Shown here in pieces: positions 45,842-57,300 of a stretch of 64,000 nucleotides of DNA. The stretch comes from Okapia johnstoni (taxonomy: Eukaryota; Chordata; Mammalia; Artiodactyla; Giraffidae): assembly GCA_024291935.2 (NCBI GenBank), contig CM044314.1:22666001-22730000 (forward strand). Direction: 5' to 3'. Each line of letters opens with the position of its first letter. Position 1 is the stretch's first letter. A program made the position numbers and the translations under genes. The notes below the pieces were generated by a model. The model was given only the letters and a program-made list of their open reading frames with translations. It was not told where the DNA came from and searched no databases.

Positions 45842-47149
45842 ATTTAAAGCAAATAAAAGATGGTGATATTTTTATCTTGCCACAATTTCTTTCTAAGAAA
45901 TGACTTATTTTGATGTAAATATTCTATAAAAGAATTGTTAGGTATAAAAAAAAATCTTCAGTTAATAAAATGCAACATCTAGGGGCTTAACAGGAATCCA
46001 TGTGAGTCTGGAAAATTGATAATGTTCAGATTTTAACACTCGTCTCTATTATGTTTGCCAGTTTACTGAGGAATTTCAATACTTTCCTTGTGAGGATCCC
46101 AAGACCAGTAATGAGTGCAGGTCTTTATCTTTTCAGATTTTCTTTCCTTCATGAAGCACCATGACTCCAAGGCTTACACCCGTTCTTGAAAGAAAATCTG
46201 GGGTGTGTGCTTAAGTCATGTCGTCTCTGTAACAAAGGCATCAAAACTTCACTTTCTCCTCTTATTGATGCAGCAGGATCTAATAAAGTGAGCCAATGCC
46301 TCAGGAATCCCGGTAAATCCAATGAAGAAGTAGTGTCAGTTGCGTTGTTTTGGAAATTTGGAGGAAACTTTGGCATTGCTCCCAATGAATGGAAACATCA
46401 TGGGGAGAAGTCACATTGCAAGGGCCTAAATAACTGAAAGGCATCAACTTGCAGTCACTAAACTTCACAGTGATAGGAGTGTGTAGTGATGAAGTTCTGG
46501 GGAAAGTTGACATATATCCCTGCAGCTGGAAGGATGTACATAAACACATTCTGTTGCCAACTTGTTGCCTGGAGATTGCTAAGGGTTGGGGGCTGCTGGA
46601 ACAGCCTGCGTTAGAGGCTTTGAAGGATGGGGGTGGAGTATGTACTGGGAGAGAAGATGCAAGTCATACCTCCCTCTCCCGTTCAGTTCTATGAAACCAT
46701 CAGATAGTGCAAGAGAGACACTTGGAAGTTTAACTCCGCCCAGCTGAACACACAAATGGGATTTCCAACTCAGAGAAGAGGATGTTTGTGACTCTGACCA
46801 AGCTAAGGAGAGCCATGGGTGCCTCTCCGGGGGCATCCTAGCAGTGGAGGGTGTGTGTAAGACTGCCCTGCAGGAGAGGCTTGAATGCTACATGGAAGCA
46901 GAAGGAACTGGAGTAAGGCCAGACCACCTTCATATCACTAGCAGATGAGCAGTCACCTGAGGCGGCGCTGTCCTCTTTTGGATTCTCTTGTGGTGCCTGA
47001 CCTGAAAGAGCAAGAGGAGCAGCGGAGGCCACCCTGAGAGTAAATCAGGACCCCCATCCCCAAGACTCATACAGGACAGCAGTTAAGGCTGGGGGAGAAG
47101 AGTGTGGAACAGCGCAGGAGGGCGGCATGGTGCCTTAGAAGTGAATCAA
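45842..47149. other. Unassigned stretch
   Basis: About 1.3 kb. From 46140 to 46560 overlapping frames of 78-83 codons are open on both strands, which hints at an old retrocopy or transposon, but I recognise no domain. Purine-rich and GC-rich from 46560. Confidence 0.3.
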
Positions 47150-47367
47150 GTGTGTGTGTGCATGTGTGTTAGTTGCGCAGTCATGTGTTCGGTTCTTGGC
47201 AACCCCATGGAGGAAACTTGGTTCCTCTGTCCACAGGATTCTCCAGGGAAGAATACTGAAGCAGGTTGCCATTCCCTTCTCAAGGGGATCTTCCTGACCC
47301 AAGGATCGAACCTGGGTCTCCTGCATTGCAGACAGATTCTTTACCACCTGAGCCACCGGGGAAGCCC
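47150..47367 (-). mobile_element. Bov-tA SINE, antisense, with TG-rich tail
   Basis: The reversed tail is a tgtgtgtgtgcatgtgtg run, then the body down to gagccaccggggaagccc. Imperfect duplication agaagtgaatcaa (47137-47149) / agaaatgaataat (47368-47380). Confidence 0.92.
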
Positions 47368-47499
47368 AGAAATGAATAATACTGCATCTTAAATCATGCA
47401 GTAAGATATCTCCAAAATACAAAAATGGTAGAAAACCTGAAGATCCCAAGATATCAATAATGGACAACTAGCCTAGTAAAAATGGGCAGTTTGACAGTC

Positions 47500-48790
47500 T
47501 TGGGTTGGCCAAAAGTTTCATTCATTTTTCTCTATAAGATGGCTCTAGTAGCCCTTAGTTGTCTTTAACTTCATTGGAAACAATTTGTTATTGTACTGTG
47601 ACAGCTGTCATATCAGCATGCATTTAAAGACTAATATCAAAATTGGTGAATTTCTATGTAGCCATTTTGATACTGAAGAAAAAAGCAACATTTTCAGCAT
47701 ATTATGTTTTGGTATTTCTAGAGAGCTAAAAATGCAAATGAAATGAAAAGAAAGATTTGTGGAGTGTGTGGAAAAGGTGCTGTGACTGACCCAATGTGCT
47801 AACAGTGGTTTGTGAAGTTTTGTGCTGGAGATTTCTCGCTGGACAATGCTCCATGGTTGGGTAGACCAGTGAAGTTGATGGCAATCAGAGGCATCAGATG
47901 AGAACAATCAATTTTATACCATATGGGAGATAGCTGGCGTATTCAAAATATCCAAATCAAGCATTGAAAATCATTTGCACCAGCTTAGTTATGTTAATTG
48001 TTTGATGTTTGGGTTCCACATAAGTTAAGCAAAAATAAAACCCCTTTGACCATATTCCTGCATGCAATTCGCAGGAATGTAATGAAAACACTCTGTTTTT
48101 AAAACAAATTGTGATGGGTGATGACAAGTGGGTGATGGGTGAGTATATGTATATACTATAGAATAACGTGGAATGGAAGTATTCATAGGGAAAGCAAAAT
48201 GAACCACCACCAACCACATCAAAGACCAGTCTTCATCCAAAAAAAGGTGATGTTGTGTATATGGAGGGATTAGAAGGGAGTCCTCTATTATGAGTTCCTT
48301 CTGGGAAACCGTATGATTAATTCTAACAACTACTGCTCCAAATTAGACCAACTGAAAGCAGCATTCAATGAAAGGCATCCAGAATTAGTCAACAGAAAAC
48401 TCATAATCTTCCATCAGGATAAAACAAGACCACATGTTTCTCTGATGACCAGGCAAAAACTGTTACAGCTAGACTGTAGTTCTGAAGTTTTGATTCATCT
48501 GTGGTATAACAGGCATTGCACCTTTGGATTTTCTTTATTTTGGTCTTTACAAAATTATCTTTATGAAAAAATATTCAATTCCCTGGAAGTCCATAAAAAG
48601 CACATGAAACACTTATTTGCTGAAAAAGATAAAAGTTTTGGGAAGATGGAATTATAAAGTTGCCAAATAAATGGCAGAAGGTAGAGGAACAAAATAGTGA
48701 ATACACTGTTCAACAAAATTCTTAGTGAAAATGAAAAATGTATCTTTCATTTTTACTTAAAAAAATTAAGGAAAGTTTTTGTCAACCCAA
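47500..48790 (+). mobile_element. Mariner DNA transposon, decayed, both terminal repeats visible
   Basis: A Tc1/mariner element of about 1.29 kb. The left end ttgggttggccaaaagtttc pairs with the reverse complement of the right end (gaaagtttttgtcaaccca, 48771-48789). A TA follows the right end, as expected for the target site; the left TA is mutated. Transposase remnants in order are VCGKGAVTDPMCQQWFVKF (DNA-binding region), a GDDKWV block holding the first catalytic aspartate, and 48313-48657 with INSNNYCSKLDQLKAAFNE, then FHQDKTRPHVSLM carrying the second aspartate. The third catalytic aspartate region is replaced (YNRHCTFGFSLF). Several stops separate the pieces, so no transposase is made. 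The N-terminal leucine-zipper-like part is poorly kept. Confidence 0.93.
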
Positions 48791-48972
48791 TATATTTAAA
48801 AATGATTACTGAAGCCATCAAAAATATAAGTTTGTTGCTTGTAGTCCAAAGAAGCAATATATGCCTCAAGAAACTGGTTAAGTCTGTAAATTAAGGAAAC
48901 TGATTAATGCATTTCTATATTTGAGTTTTTTAATTTACAAACTCAGTTTGTATGCTCAGAAAATGTTTGCCT

Positions 48973-49951
48973 GTTCAGTTCAGTTCAGTCGCTCAGTCAT
49001 GTCTGACTCTTTGCGACCCCAGGAATTGCAGCACGCCAGGCCTCGCTGTCCATCACCAGCTCCCGGAGTCTACACAAACTCATGTCCATCGAGTCGGTGA
49101 TGCCATCCAGTCATCTCATCTTCTGTCGTCCCCTTCTCCTCCTGTCTTCAATCTTTCCCAGCATCAGGGTCTTCTCCAATGAGTCAACTCCTTGCATGAG
49201 ATGGCCAAAGTATTGGAGTTTCAGCTTCAACATCAGTCCTTCCAATGAACACCCAGGACTGATCTCCTTTGGGATGGATTGGTTGGATCTCCTTGCAGTC
49301 CAAGGGACTCTCAAGAGTCTTCTCCAACACCACAGTTCAAAAGCATAAATTCTTCGGCACTCAGCTTTCTTCACCGTCCAAATCTCACGTCCAAACATGA
49401 CCACTGGAAAAACCACAGCCTTGACTAGACGGACCTTTGTTGGCAAAGTAATGTCTCTGCTTTTAAATATGCTATCTAGGTTGGTCATAACCTTCCTTCC
49501 AAGGAGTAAGCATCTTTTAATTTCATGGCTGCAGACACCATCTGCAGTGATTTTGGAGCCCAAAATTAAGTCTGACATTATTTCCACTGTTTCCCCATCT
49601 ATTTCCCATGAAGTGATGGGACCAGATGCCATGATCTTTGTTTTCTGAACATTGAGCTTTAAGCCAACTTTTCCACTCTCCTCTTTCACTTTCATCAAGA
49701 GGCTCTTTAGTTCTTCTTCACTTTTTGCCATAAGGGTGGTGTCATCTGCATATCTGAGGTTATTGATATTTCTCCTGGCAATCTTGATTCCAGCTTGTGT
49801 TTCTTCCAGCCCAGCATTTCTCATGATGTACTCTGCATATAAGTTCAATAAGCAGGGTGACAATATACAGCCTTGATGTACTCCTTTTCCTGTTTGGAAC
49901 CAGTCTGTTGTTCCATGTCCAGTTCTAACTGTTGCTTCCTGACCTGCATAC
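48973..49951 (-). mobile_element. BovB LINE, antisense, with 287-codon open frame
   Basis: A 5'-truncated BovB of about 980 bp. On the minus strand 49974-49111 is open for 287 codons; the first few come from flanking DNA. It contains the reverse transcriptase palm with GKGVHQGCILSPCLLNLYAE and an intact YADDTTLM box, then the thumb-like and C-terminal regions through [20 protein letters not shown]. It ends at a TGG-to-TGA change just after RRRGRQKMR, about 40 codons short of the usual end. Motif A of the polymerase lies beyond the truncation, so the frame is not a complete enzyme. The 3' end is at the (GTTCA)n-type reversed tail at 48973. Confidence 0.94.
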
Positions 49952-50164
49952 ATAAATAGTATTGGTATAAGCATTATAGTGCAGTATATAGTAAAATACA
50001 GTATACAATGTAGAATGTATAATGTGTTGGTCTCAGCTTATCAGTAGTGGCCTTCTTGACTAAGAATGCCTGGGGCATTCACTTGGGTCTGTATTACTTT
50101 TGGTGAAGACCCATGGACACTTTCCCAATCATAGCCAACATTCTGGCTGGACTGGTCCCTGTAA
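49952..50164. other. Unassigned stretch
   Basis: Contains short gtatatagta/agtatacaat repeats near 49985-50010. No gene recognised. Confidence 0.35.
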
Positions 50165-50800
50165 TTATTTTTTAAGCTCTCTCTTTTAAAACTGAAGTAT
50201 AGTAGATTTACAATGTTGTGTTAGTTTCAGGTGTACAGCAAAATGATTCACATATATATATATATGTATACATAATATATATTAAAAATATATATTATGT
50301 ATACTTTTCAAGTTCTTTTCTCTTATACATTATTACAAAATATTGAGTAAAATTCCTTGTCCTTGCTGTTTATCCATTTTATATCTCTAGTAGTGTATTT
50401 ATGTCAGTCCCAAACTCATAATTTACCTCTCCCTCACCTCTTTTCCCCTTTGGTAATCGTAAGTTTGTTTTCTATGTGTGTGGATTTATTCCTGTTCTGT
50501 AAATAATTTCAACTGTGTCATATTTTAGATTCTACATATAAGTGATATATGATGTTTGTCTTTCTCTGACTTACTTCACTTAGTAGGATAACTTCTAGGT
50601 CCATCCATGATGCTGCAAATAGCATTATTTCATTCTTTTATAAGTGAATAATATTCCATTGTATATATATATATGCACCACGTCCTCTTTATCCATTGAT
50701 CTGTAGATAGACATTTAGGTTGCCTTTATGTCTTGGCTATTGTAAATAGTGCTGCAATGAATATCGGGGTGCATACATCTTTTTAAATTAGATTTTTCTT
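50165..50800 (-). mobile_element. L1 LINE 3' region, antisense
   Basis: Reversed L1 3' UTR and end of ORF2: aactgaagtatagtagattt, then gtgtacagcaaaatgattca, and toward the right ctattgtaaatagtgctgca followed by tgaatatcgg. It includes an AT-rich palindrome at 50266-50304. No open frame of note. Confidence 0.8.
50266..50304. repeat. Perfect 18-bp-arm palindrome inside the L1
   Basis: The arm gtatacataatatatatt at 50266-50283 is exactly complementary to 50287-50304 around a 3-base loop. It is flanked on the left by a (TA) run. Confidence 0.9.
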
Positions 50801-51663
50801 GGTCCTTGTAATTCTTGTTATGCACCTCAGGCACAACTGTTAGCAAACTTTGGGGGAAAAATCAGAAGACTATTATTGACGGGTCTGGGTGTAGCACACC
50901 TGAGGGCCACACAGCAAGGACACAGTAGAGAGTGAGGTAGTGTGTGCCTGGAGTTCCACCTTTATTGGGGTTGAGGGTAAGGTGCTGAGGGTTCAGCAGG
51001 TTCATTCTTTATTGTCAAATTTAAAACATATGAGTGAGAATTAAAGTGCAGGAAAGGAAAAGCAGGGTCACTCAAGTGGTCAGTTATCTAGGTCACCCAG
51101 GGCTTTCTACAAGGGGAACTTCATGAGTGGGGTAGTACAGTCTGGCTCATAACCTAGTTGTGTAGCTGGCAATGTGTTTATTCGAAATGAATATCTTTGA
51201 AGTAGATACCTGAGTAATCAAATGCTTAATTTCAGGCACTTACATCATAATTTAAAAAAGCTTATTGTCAAACACCTACACAACAGGTATATAACACAGA
51301 ATATATAATACTGTAGTAATATTCATTTAGCAATTGAAAGAATCAGATATATTAGCCTATGTGGTATTCATTTTAATAAACTTAAATTGATGGATAACAT
51401 ACACACAGAAAAGTACACTAATAACAAATATGGAGACCTATGAGCTATCACAAAATGAGTGAAGCTGTGTAAATCCCACTCAAGACATGAACATTAGCAG
51501 AGCTCCAACAGCTGTCAGACCGATTATATGTCTTCCAAAACATGGCAACCATATTGACTTTTAACACCTTAGATTAGATTAGTTCTTTAAAGACTGTATA
51601 AATTGAATTTTTCACAAGCAGTTTTTCATTCATTTTTGTTTTGTGCCATATTAGATTTGTGGG
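50801..51663. other. Unassigned stretch, possible antisense LTR
   Basis: 50870-51130 has the look of a reversed retroviral LTR end (ccacctttattgggg with a second ttctttattgtc), but I cannot match a family. The rest is AT-rich. No gene. Confidence 0.3.
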
Positions 51664-52890
51664 TAACACTCAAAATCCTTCAAGCTAGGCTTCAGCAGTA
51701 GGTGAATCGAGAACTTCCAGATGTACAAACTGGATTTAGAAAAGGCAGAGGAACTAGAGATCAAATTGCAAACATTCACTGGTTCACAGAGAAAGTAAGG
51801 GAACTCCAAAAGATATCTTCTTCTGCTTCATTGACTACAACAAAGCCTTTGACTGTGTGGATCACAACAAACTGGAAAATTCTTAAAGAGATAGGAATAC
51901 CAGACCACCTTACCTGTCTCCTGAGAAACCTGTATGCAGGTCAAGAAGAAACAGTTAAAACCAGACATGGAACAACAGATGGATTCAAAATTGGGAAAGG
52001 AGTATGACAAGGCTGTGTATTGTCACCCTGCTTATTTAACTTACATGCAAGTACATCATGTAAAATACCTGCTGAATGAATCACACCTGGAGTCAAGATT
52101 GCTGGAAGATTATCAATAACCTCAGATATGCAGATGATATCACTCTAATGACAGAAAGTGAAGAAGAACTAAAGAGTCTCTTGATGAAGGTGAAAGAGAA
52201 CAGTGAAAAAACTGGCTTAAAACTCAACATTCAAAAAACTAAGATCACGGCATCTGATCCTTTTACTTCATGGCAAATAGAAGGGGAAAAGTGGAAACGG
52301 TGACAGATTTTATTTTCTTGGGCTCCAAAATCAATGCAGGTGGTGACTGCAGCCATGAAATTAAAAGATGTTTGTTCTTTGGAAGAAAAGCTCTGACAAA
52401 GCTGGACACCATATTAAAAAGCAGAGACCTCCCTTTGCATACAAAGTTCTGTATACTCAAAGCTGCAGTTTTTCCAGTAGTCATGTATGGATGTGAGAGT
52501 TGGACCCTAAAGAAGGCTGAGTGCTGAAAAATTGATGATTTCAAATTGTGGTGCAGGAGAAGACTCTTGGGAGTCCCTTGGACAGCCAGAAAATCAAACC
52601 ATTCAATCCTAAAAGAAATCAATCCTGAATATTCATTGGGAGGGCTGAGGCTGAAACTTCAATATTTTGTCCACCTGATGTGAAGAGCCACTCATTGGAA
52701 AAGACCCTGATGGCTGGGAAAGATTGAAGGTAGGAGGGGAAGGAGGCAACAGAGGATGAGATGGTTGGATAGCGTCATTGACTCAATGAACCTGAGTTTA
52801 AGCAAACTCCAGGAGATAGTGAAGGACAGGGAAGCCTGGTGTGCTGCAGTCCATGGGATCACAGAGTTGGACACAACTTAGTGACTAAAC
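51664..52890 (+). mobile_element. BovB LINE, sense, frameshifted
   Basis: A 5'-truncated BovB of about 1.2 kb. Reverse transcriptase motif A (FIDYNKAFDCVDH) is readable near 51825-51865 in one frame, but a 2-base loss just after it (aactggaaaattctt) shifts the frame. The YADDITLM box is intact near 52127-52150 in another frame. A 'GKGV' stretch ends at a stop (51702-52007 is the longest opening part). The C-terminal region is broken by a stop after KKAEC. The 3' end reads acttagtgactaaactgc. The catalytic pieces are kept but not joined. Confidence 0.93.
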
Positions 52891-53467
52891 TGCAATCAAA
52901 TGTTTGTAGGATTCATCAAGATTTGTTCATTGACATTGCTTTGTCTATTCTATGACAATGTACAATTTTACTTATCCATTCCACAATTGATTGCTTATTT
53001 CCAGTTAATGAATACTTTGAATAAATTACCCTGAGCATTCCTATTCATGTTCTTGGTTTACATGTACTAGGACTTGTACCTAAAGAATTTCTGAGTCGTA
53101 GGTTTAAGTGTTGTTATAATTTTCCCCAAATACAAAGTGAGTTCCAGTAGTTCCAAATCCCTGCTAGCATGTAGAATTGATACAGAATGGGTATTTTAAA
53201 AATACTTTTGTTTAGTTTTTCTAGTTTTGTTTCATAGGAAATTAGTGACAAAGAAGCTAGTCTATCATCACTGGGTCAAACTACTTCCATGTAGATTTAA
53301 CATTTTAAGAAAATTTGAAGATTCTTGTAATCAAAGTTAATTGTTTAGAGGAAGTTAGTTTCTTAAATACCTCTATTAATTTACCAATCAGAAAATCAAA
53401 TTATTGTTATTTAAAACACTATTAGTTTTATAGATAGAATAATAAGATGAAATTGTCCTTAAAGACT
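52891..53467. other. Unassigned AT-rich stretch
   Basis: The left part (catgtactaggacttgtacc, then aaagaatttctgagtcgtag) faintly resembles an antisense L1. No gene. Confidence 0.3.
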
Positions 53468-53538
53468 TATGAGTCCACGGGGTTGCAAAGAGTTGGACAC
53501 GACTCTAAATAACTCACACACACACACACACACACACA
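53468..53538 (+). mobile_element. Bov-tA/BovB 3' tail with (CA)n microsatellite
   Basis: Only the last ~45 bases (gagtccacggggttgcaaag to acacgactctaaataactc) precede a pure (CA) run at 53514-53538. Confidence 0.8.
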
Positions 53539-54236
53539 TTATGGAACATTTTTTAGCAGGTGGGGGAAAAGTAATCAGCAATGGGGTCTCACCCACATTT
53601 TGCAGTGATAAATTCATTACATTAGGAAATATGCTATGCCTGAGGGTCTAACATGATCTCAACCAGGGAGATAGTTGACCAGCTAATTGTCTTTGCTTCT
53701 TCCTCATTCTGTTGTTGTTTTCCTAAAGGAGGCATTAAATATAGAGCTCAAGATATATCAATCTTAGACAAGCTAGAACAAAAAATATCAGGAAAGACTC
53801 ATAGCTCTGATCACTGATGGGAATGCTGGGGGCTGTTTCAGCTGGTCTTGTCTCAGAAAGTGAGGACACACGGGCATGATGGCAGTGTTGAAGGAGGAGG
53901 GTGTATTTTCACTGCAGTGGCTAACTCAGTGTCCATTACTGAAAGAAAGAAATCAGGCAGATCTGAGATTAATCTATTGATGTTCATCTGTTATTGAAAT
54001 GTTACTGTCAAAGCATATTCTATATTTGCAACATATACACATTCCACATATGTACACAATATATATCACCGTACTACAATTGGCTCTCAGTTAATTTATA
54101 TTGATCACTTTCCAAATGCTAGCAGTAATTGGAATCTGGGGACACAAAGAAAAATAAATTGTTCCTTCATTTGAGGAGCTCACAATGTAATAAGTTGAGG
54201 CTAGTTTATGAATAAACAATTGCAATCAGAGACATA
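53539..54236. other. Unassigned stretch
   Basis: About 700 bases; a catatacacattccacatat-type tract lies near 54030. No gene or repeat recognised. Confidence 0.35.
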
Positions 54237-54450
54237 ATTATAAACAATAATACTAAACACTTAATAGTGTGTCAGGAGTGTTCTGAGTGGTTTACTGTGT
54301 GTCAACTCACTTATTGGTCATAAGTATCTGAAAAGATAGCACGCCTCTATTATTGTTTGTTTACTGAGGCACAGAGAGGTTAACTTGGCTGATATTAGCT
54401 GATCAGTAGCAAAGCCAGGTGTTTGAACCCCACAGCTATTTAACCACCAC
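54237..54450 (-). mobile_element. MIR SINE, antisense, nearly complete
   Basis: Contains actgaggcacagagaggtta, a gcaaagccaggtgtttgaac block and a taaccaccac end in the expected reversed order. Well preserved for its age. Confidence 0.85.
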
Positions 54451-55359
54451 CTTAACTATTGGTTCTTATATGTAGGCAACTCAGAGTCTGCTGGTTGGGT
54501 ACTTGCAACCTACATCCATCTTTACCTGTTCCTTTTTTCTTCCTGTCTGGGAGGGCATGAGAAAGAGGTGCTGCATTTATTCCTACAGACTTGACACTGT
54601 AGTCTGCACATCAGTCACCTCCCTCAGCTTGATCCTGTCTTGCTGTAACTCACTATGTGCACTGTTTGCTGAAACCAAGGTAGGCAAGGCATGAGCAGGG
54701 AAGCTGGAAGAAGACTTGAGGAGCCGTAGGAACTGCAGACATGTTTATTCACTCCTGGCTGGCACAGCAGCCATAGCAGCAGACACACTGTATTCTTTCC
54801 TCTCCTGGCTGACCCAGTGGATACAGTCATAACACAACACGGCCTCTAGGGCTTTCCAGATGGAAATTAGATAGGCTTACAGAACGAAAGTAGCCTGTGC
54901 CCAAGTAAGTACCTCGTGACACCCATGAGCAGTGCTATAAGATATCTCAACTATTGCATAATTATTATTTACAAAATGTGGGGCAAGAGCAAGAGGACGT
55001 GGGGCGAGAGAGCCTGACCACCACCATCTTGGCTAATTTTCTCTTTCCCTACAGATGCTAACTCTGGGCATGAAGTCCACATCAGGTGGAGCATCACTGT
55101 TTTCTGTTGTGCTCTCCACCCCCAGGTCCTACCCCTCCACTGGCTATGGAGAGTGATGTTGAACGTAGGGAAGGCTCCCTTTCCTCACTGCACCACACCC
55201 ATCATGGGTGCAGGGCCCTTCCTGAATTCTCCCCATACAAGTAATGCCTGATTGAAGTAGTTATCAGAAATGCTAATTAATGTTTGTGATTAGTGGAAGT
55301 ATAACCAAGCAGGACCCTCTGGGGCCTTCCTGGATGACTCATCCTCCCATGTTCTCCAC
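54451..55359. other. Unassigned stretch
   Basis: The block at 54985-55060 (gcaagaggacgtggggcgag, then accatcttggctaatt) looks like retroviral leader or LTR sequence, but I cannot name it. Frames of 63-68 codons have no recognised domain. Confidence 0.3.
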
Positions 55360-55925
55360 TTGCTTCTTGTCTGTAGAAAAACTTTAGCCTCCTAGGCCTT
55401 CCCTGAGTTCCAAAGAGTACATTTAATCAGAGAAGTGAGAAAATGCAGAGAGAAAGGAAAACATAAAGCAAAACAAAATAAGAATAGTTTGGTTATTAAA
55501 TGAAGGCAAGGATCTTTAGTTCCTCCTCAAGGGCTATGGATAGAATTCTGAGCTGTTTTGCAAATACTAAAACCCACACCAGGGGGAGAAGTTAACTGTG
55601 TGCTGCCCACAAACATTTAGACCCCAGACAGGTTGAAACCAGGTTGATGACGTTGACTCCCAATTTCCTCACCACCAACAAATCAGAAGAATGTCCACAA
55701 GCTGATCACACTCCACAGCCCTCCTCTCCCCTCCTATCCTTAAAAGCTTTTCCCTGAAAGCCTTTGGGGTATTAGGGTCTTTTAAGCCCTAGCTACTTGG
55801 ACTCCTTCCTTGGAACTTTGAAACAAACACTGCACTTACCTTCACCACACGTTCATGTCCGTATATTGGTTTTACTGAGTGCAGGCAAGTGGACCCAAAT
55901 GTGGTTTGGTAAGAGAAGGAAATTA
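55360..55925 (+). mobile_element. ERV LTR with leader start, sense
   Basis: A U3-like part, a promoter-like ccttaaaagc near 55738, ggactccttccttggaactt, a mutated polyadenylation signal (aaacaaaca near 55821), a 'gcacttaccttcaccacac' block, then the leader-like end gaggcaagtggaccc-type sequence with tggtttggtaagag at about 55905-55920. Endogenous retroviral family by overall resemblance. No retroviral gene was recognised after it. Confidence 0.5.
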
Positions 55926-56012
55926 TAATGTAAAACACGGCAAAAGCCCATCATGAAATATAATTGTTTTCAGAGTTTATGGGTCCAACCATCTTCTCTA
56001 CAGAAACACCAT

Positions 56013-56013
<1 letters not shown>

Positions 56014-56044
<31 letters not shown>
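56014..56044 (+). repeat. (AC)n microsatellite
   Basis: About 15 uninterrupted AC units. No SINE precedes it. Confidence 0.95.
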
Positions 56045-56045
<1 letters not shown>

Positions 56046-56592
56046 ATATCTTTTAGCTCTCAGTGTCTCTCTTTGAGAAACAGAAGGAAAGACCTGTGTA
56101 CTGCCCTCATCAGTCATGACTGTATCCCAACTAAATCCCTTACTAAGGTCCACCCCACTAATGTTATTTTCCATTGGATTAGGCCTTCTTCAGTGAGACC
56201 AATAGTCAGAAAGTGTTTATGAAAGTGTTTATGGGTGTTTATGAAAACAAACAGAGGAAGGAAGGAAAGGAGGAAGGAACTTCTCCTTTATCCTCATCAT
56301 CTCTCCTTCCTCACCTATTGAGTCAGAATAACCTAACCTGAGGATGCCTGTAATTCTGGAATAGTAATACTAATAAGATATATAATAATGATGTGGATGC
56401 TAGTTAAAGTCCAGGAGTAGGAGAGGCCTCCTTAGGAAAGTGCACCATAGGAAAATACTGTTGTATCTCATCAGCACTGATGAAAACTATAGAGTCAATA
56501 AGTGTTAACTGAGCCTCTACTCTGTGCCTACTGTATGGCAGGCAAGTCAGACAATTTCAGAATTACTATATAAAGGCAAATGCACTCAAAAC
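56045..56592. other. Unassigned stretch
   Basis: A short tandem echo gaaagtgtttatg stands near 56209-56232, followed by a purine-rich run. No gene recognised. Confidence 0.35.
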
Positions 56593-57300
56593 TGCTATGG
56601 TATGAATATTCATATGTTGAGACCTAATTCCCAAGGAAATGATTCCCAAGTTCAGTTCAGTCAGTTCAGTTGCTTAGTCATGTCTGACTCTTTGTGACCC
56701 CATGAACTGCAGCATGCCAGGCTTCCCTGTCCATCACCAATTCCTGGACCCTGCTCAAACTCATCGAGTCGATGATGCCATCCAGCCATCTCATCCTTTG
56801 TCATCCCCTTCTTCTCCTGCCTTCAATCTTTCCCAGAATCAGGGTCTTTTCCAATGATCCAGTTCTTCGCATCTGGTGGCCAGAGTATTGGAGTTTCAGC
56901 TTCAGCTTTAGTCCTTCCAATGAATATTCAGGACTGATTTCCTTTAGGATTGACTGGTTGGATCTCCTTGCAGTCCAAAGGACTCTCAAGAGTCTTCTCC
57001 AACACCACAGTTCAAAAGCATCAATTCTTCAGTGCTCAGGTTTCTTTATAGTCCAACTCTCCCATCCAAACATGACCACTGGAGAAACCGTAGCTTTGAC
57101 TAGATGGAAGTTTGTTGGCAAAGGACTGTCTCTGCTTTTTAATATGCTGTCTAGATTTCCAAATAAGTGGAGTCTTTCAGATGTGATTAGGTGATTACAA
57201 CCAAAGGGAAAGTGACCAGAGCCTACATTCAAAATGATCAGACCAAGATGCTGTTAGCCCAGTAGCATGTCATATTACGTTTATGACGCCAGACTTCCAG
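56593..57300 (+). mobile_element. MaLR-type LTR split by a BovB
   Basis: Left piece 56593-56649 (tatggtatgaatattcatat, then gttgagacctaattccc) is a MaLR LTR start. After the BovB, 57163-57300 continues with 'ggagtctttcagatgtgatta' and gaccagagcctaca. The far end is vague. Confidence 0.45.
56650..57153 (-). mobile_element. BovB LINE 3' end, antisense, inside a MaLR LTR
   Basis: A 5'-truncated ~500-bp copy covering only the C-terminal region and 3' end. Minus-strand pieces are translatable (for example [21 protein letters not shown]) but broken. Probable duplication gattcccaa (56641-56649) / gatttccaa (57154-57162), one mismatch. Confidence 0.93.

Noticed and set aside
46149..46437. Frames on both strands, possible retrocopy
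   Set aside because: I could not recognise a parent protein, poly(A) tail or target duplication. Left as unassigned.
48313..48657. A 114-codon frame as an independent gene
   Set aside because: It is the C-terminal transposase remnant of the mariner element.
50870..51130. Named antisense ERV LTR
   Set aside because: Only two tttatt-type motifs and general appearance support it, which is too weak for a separate call.
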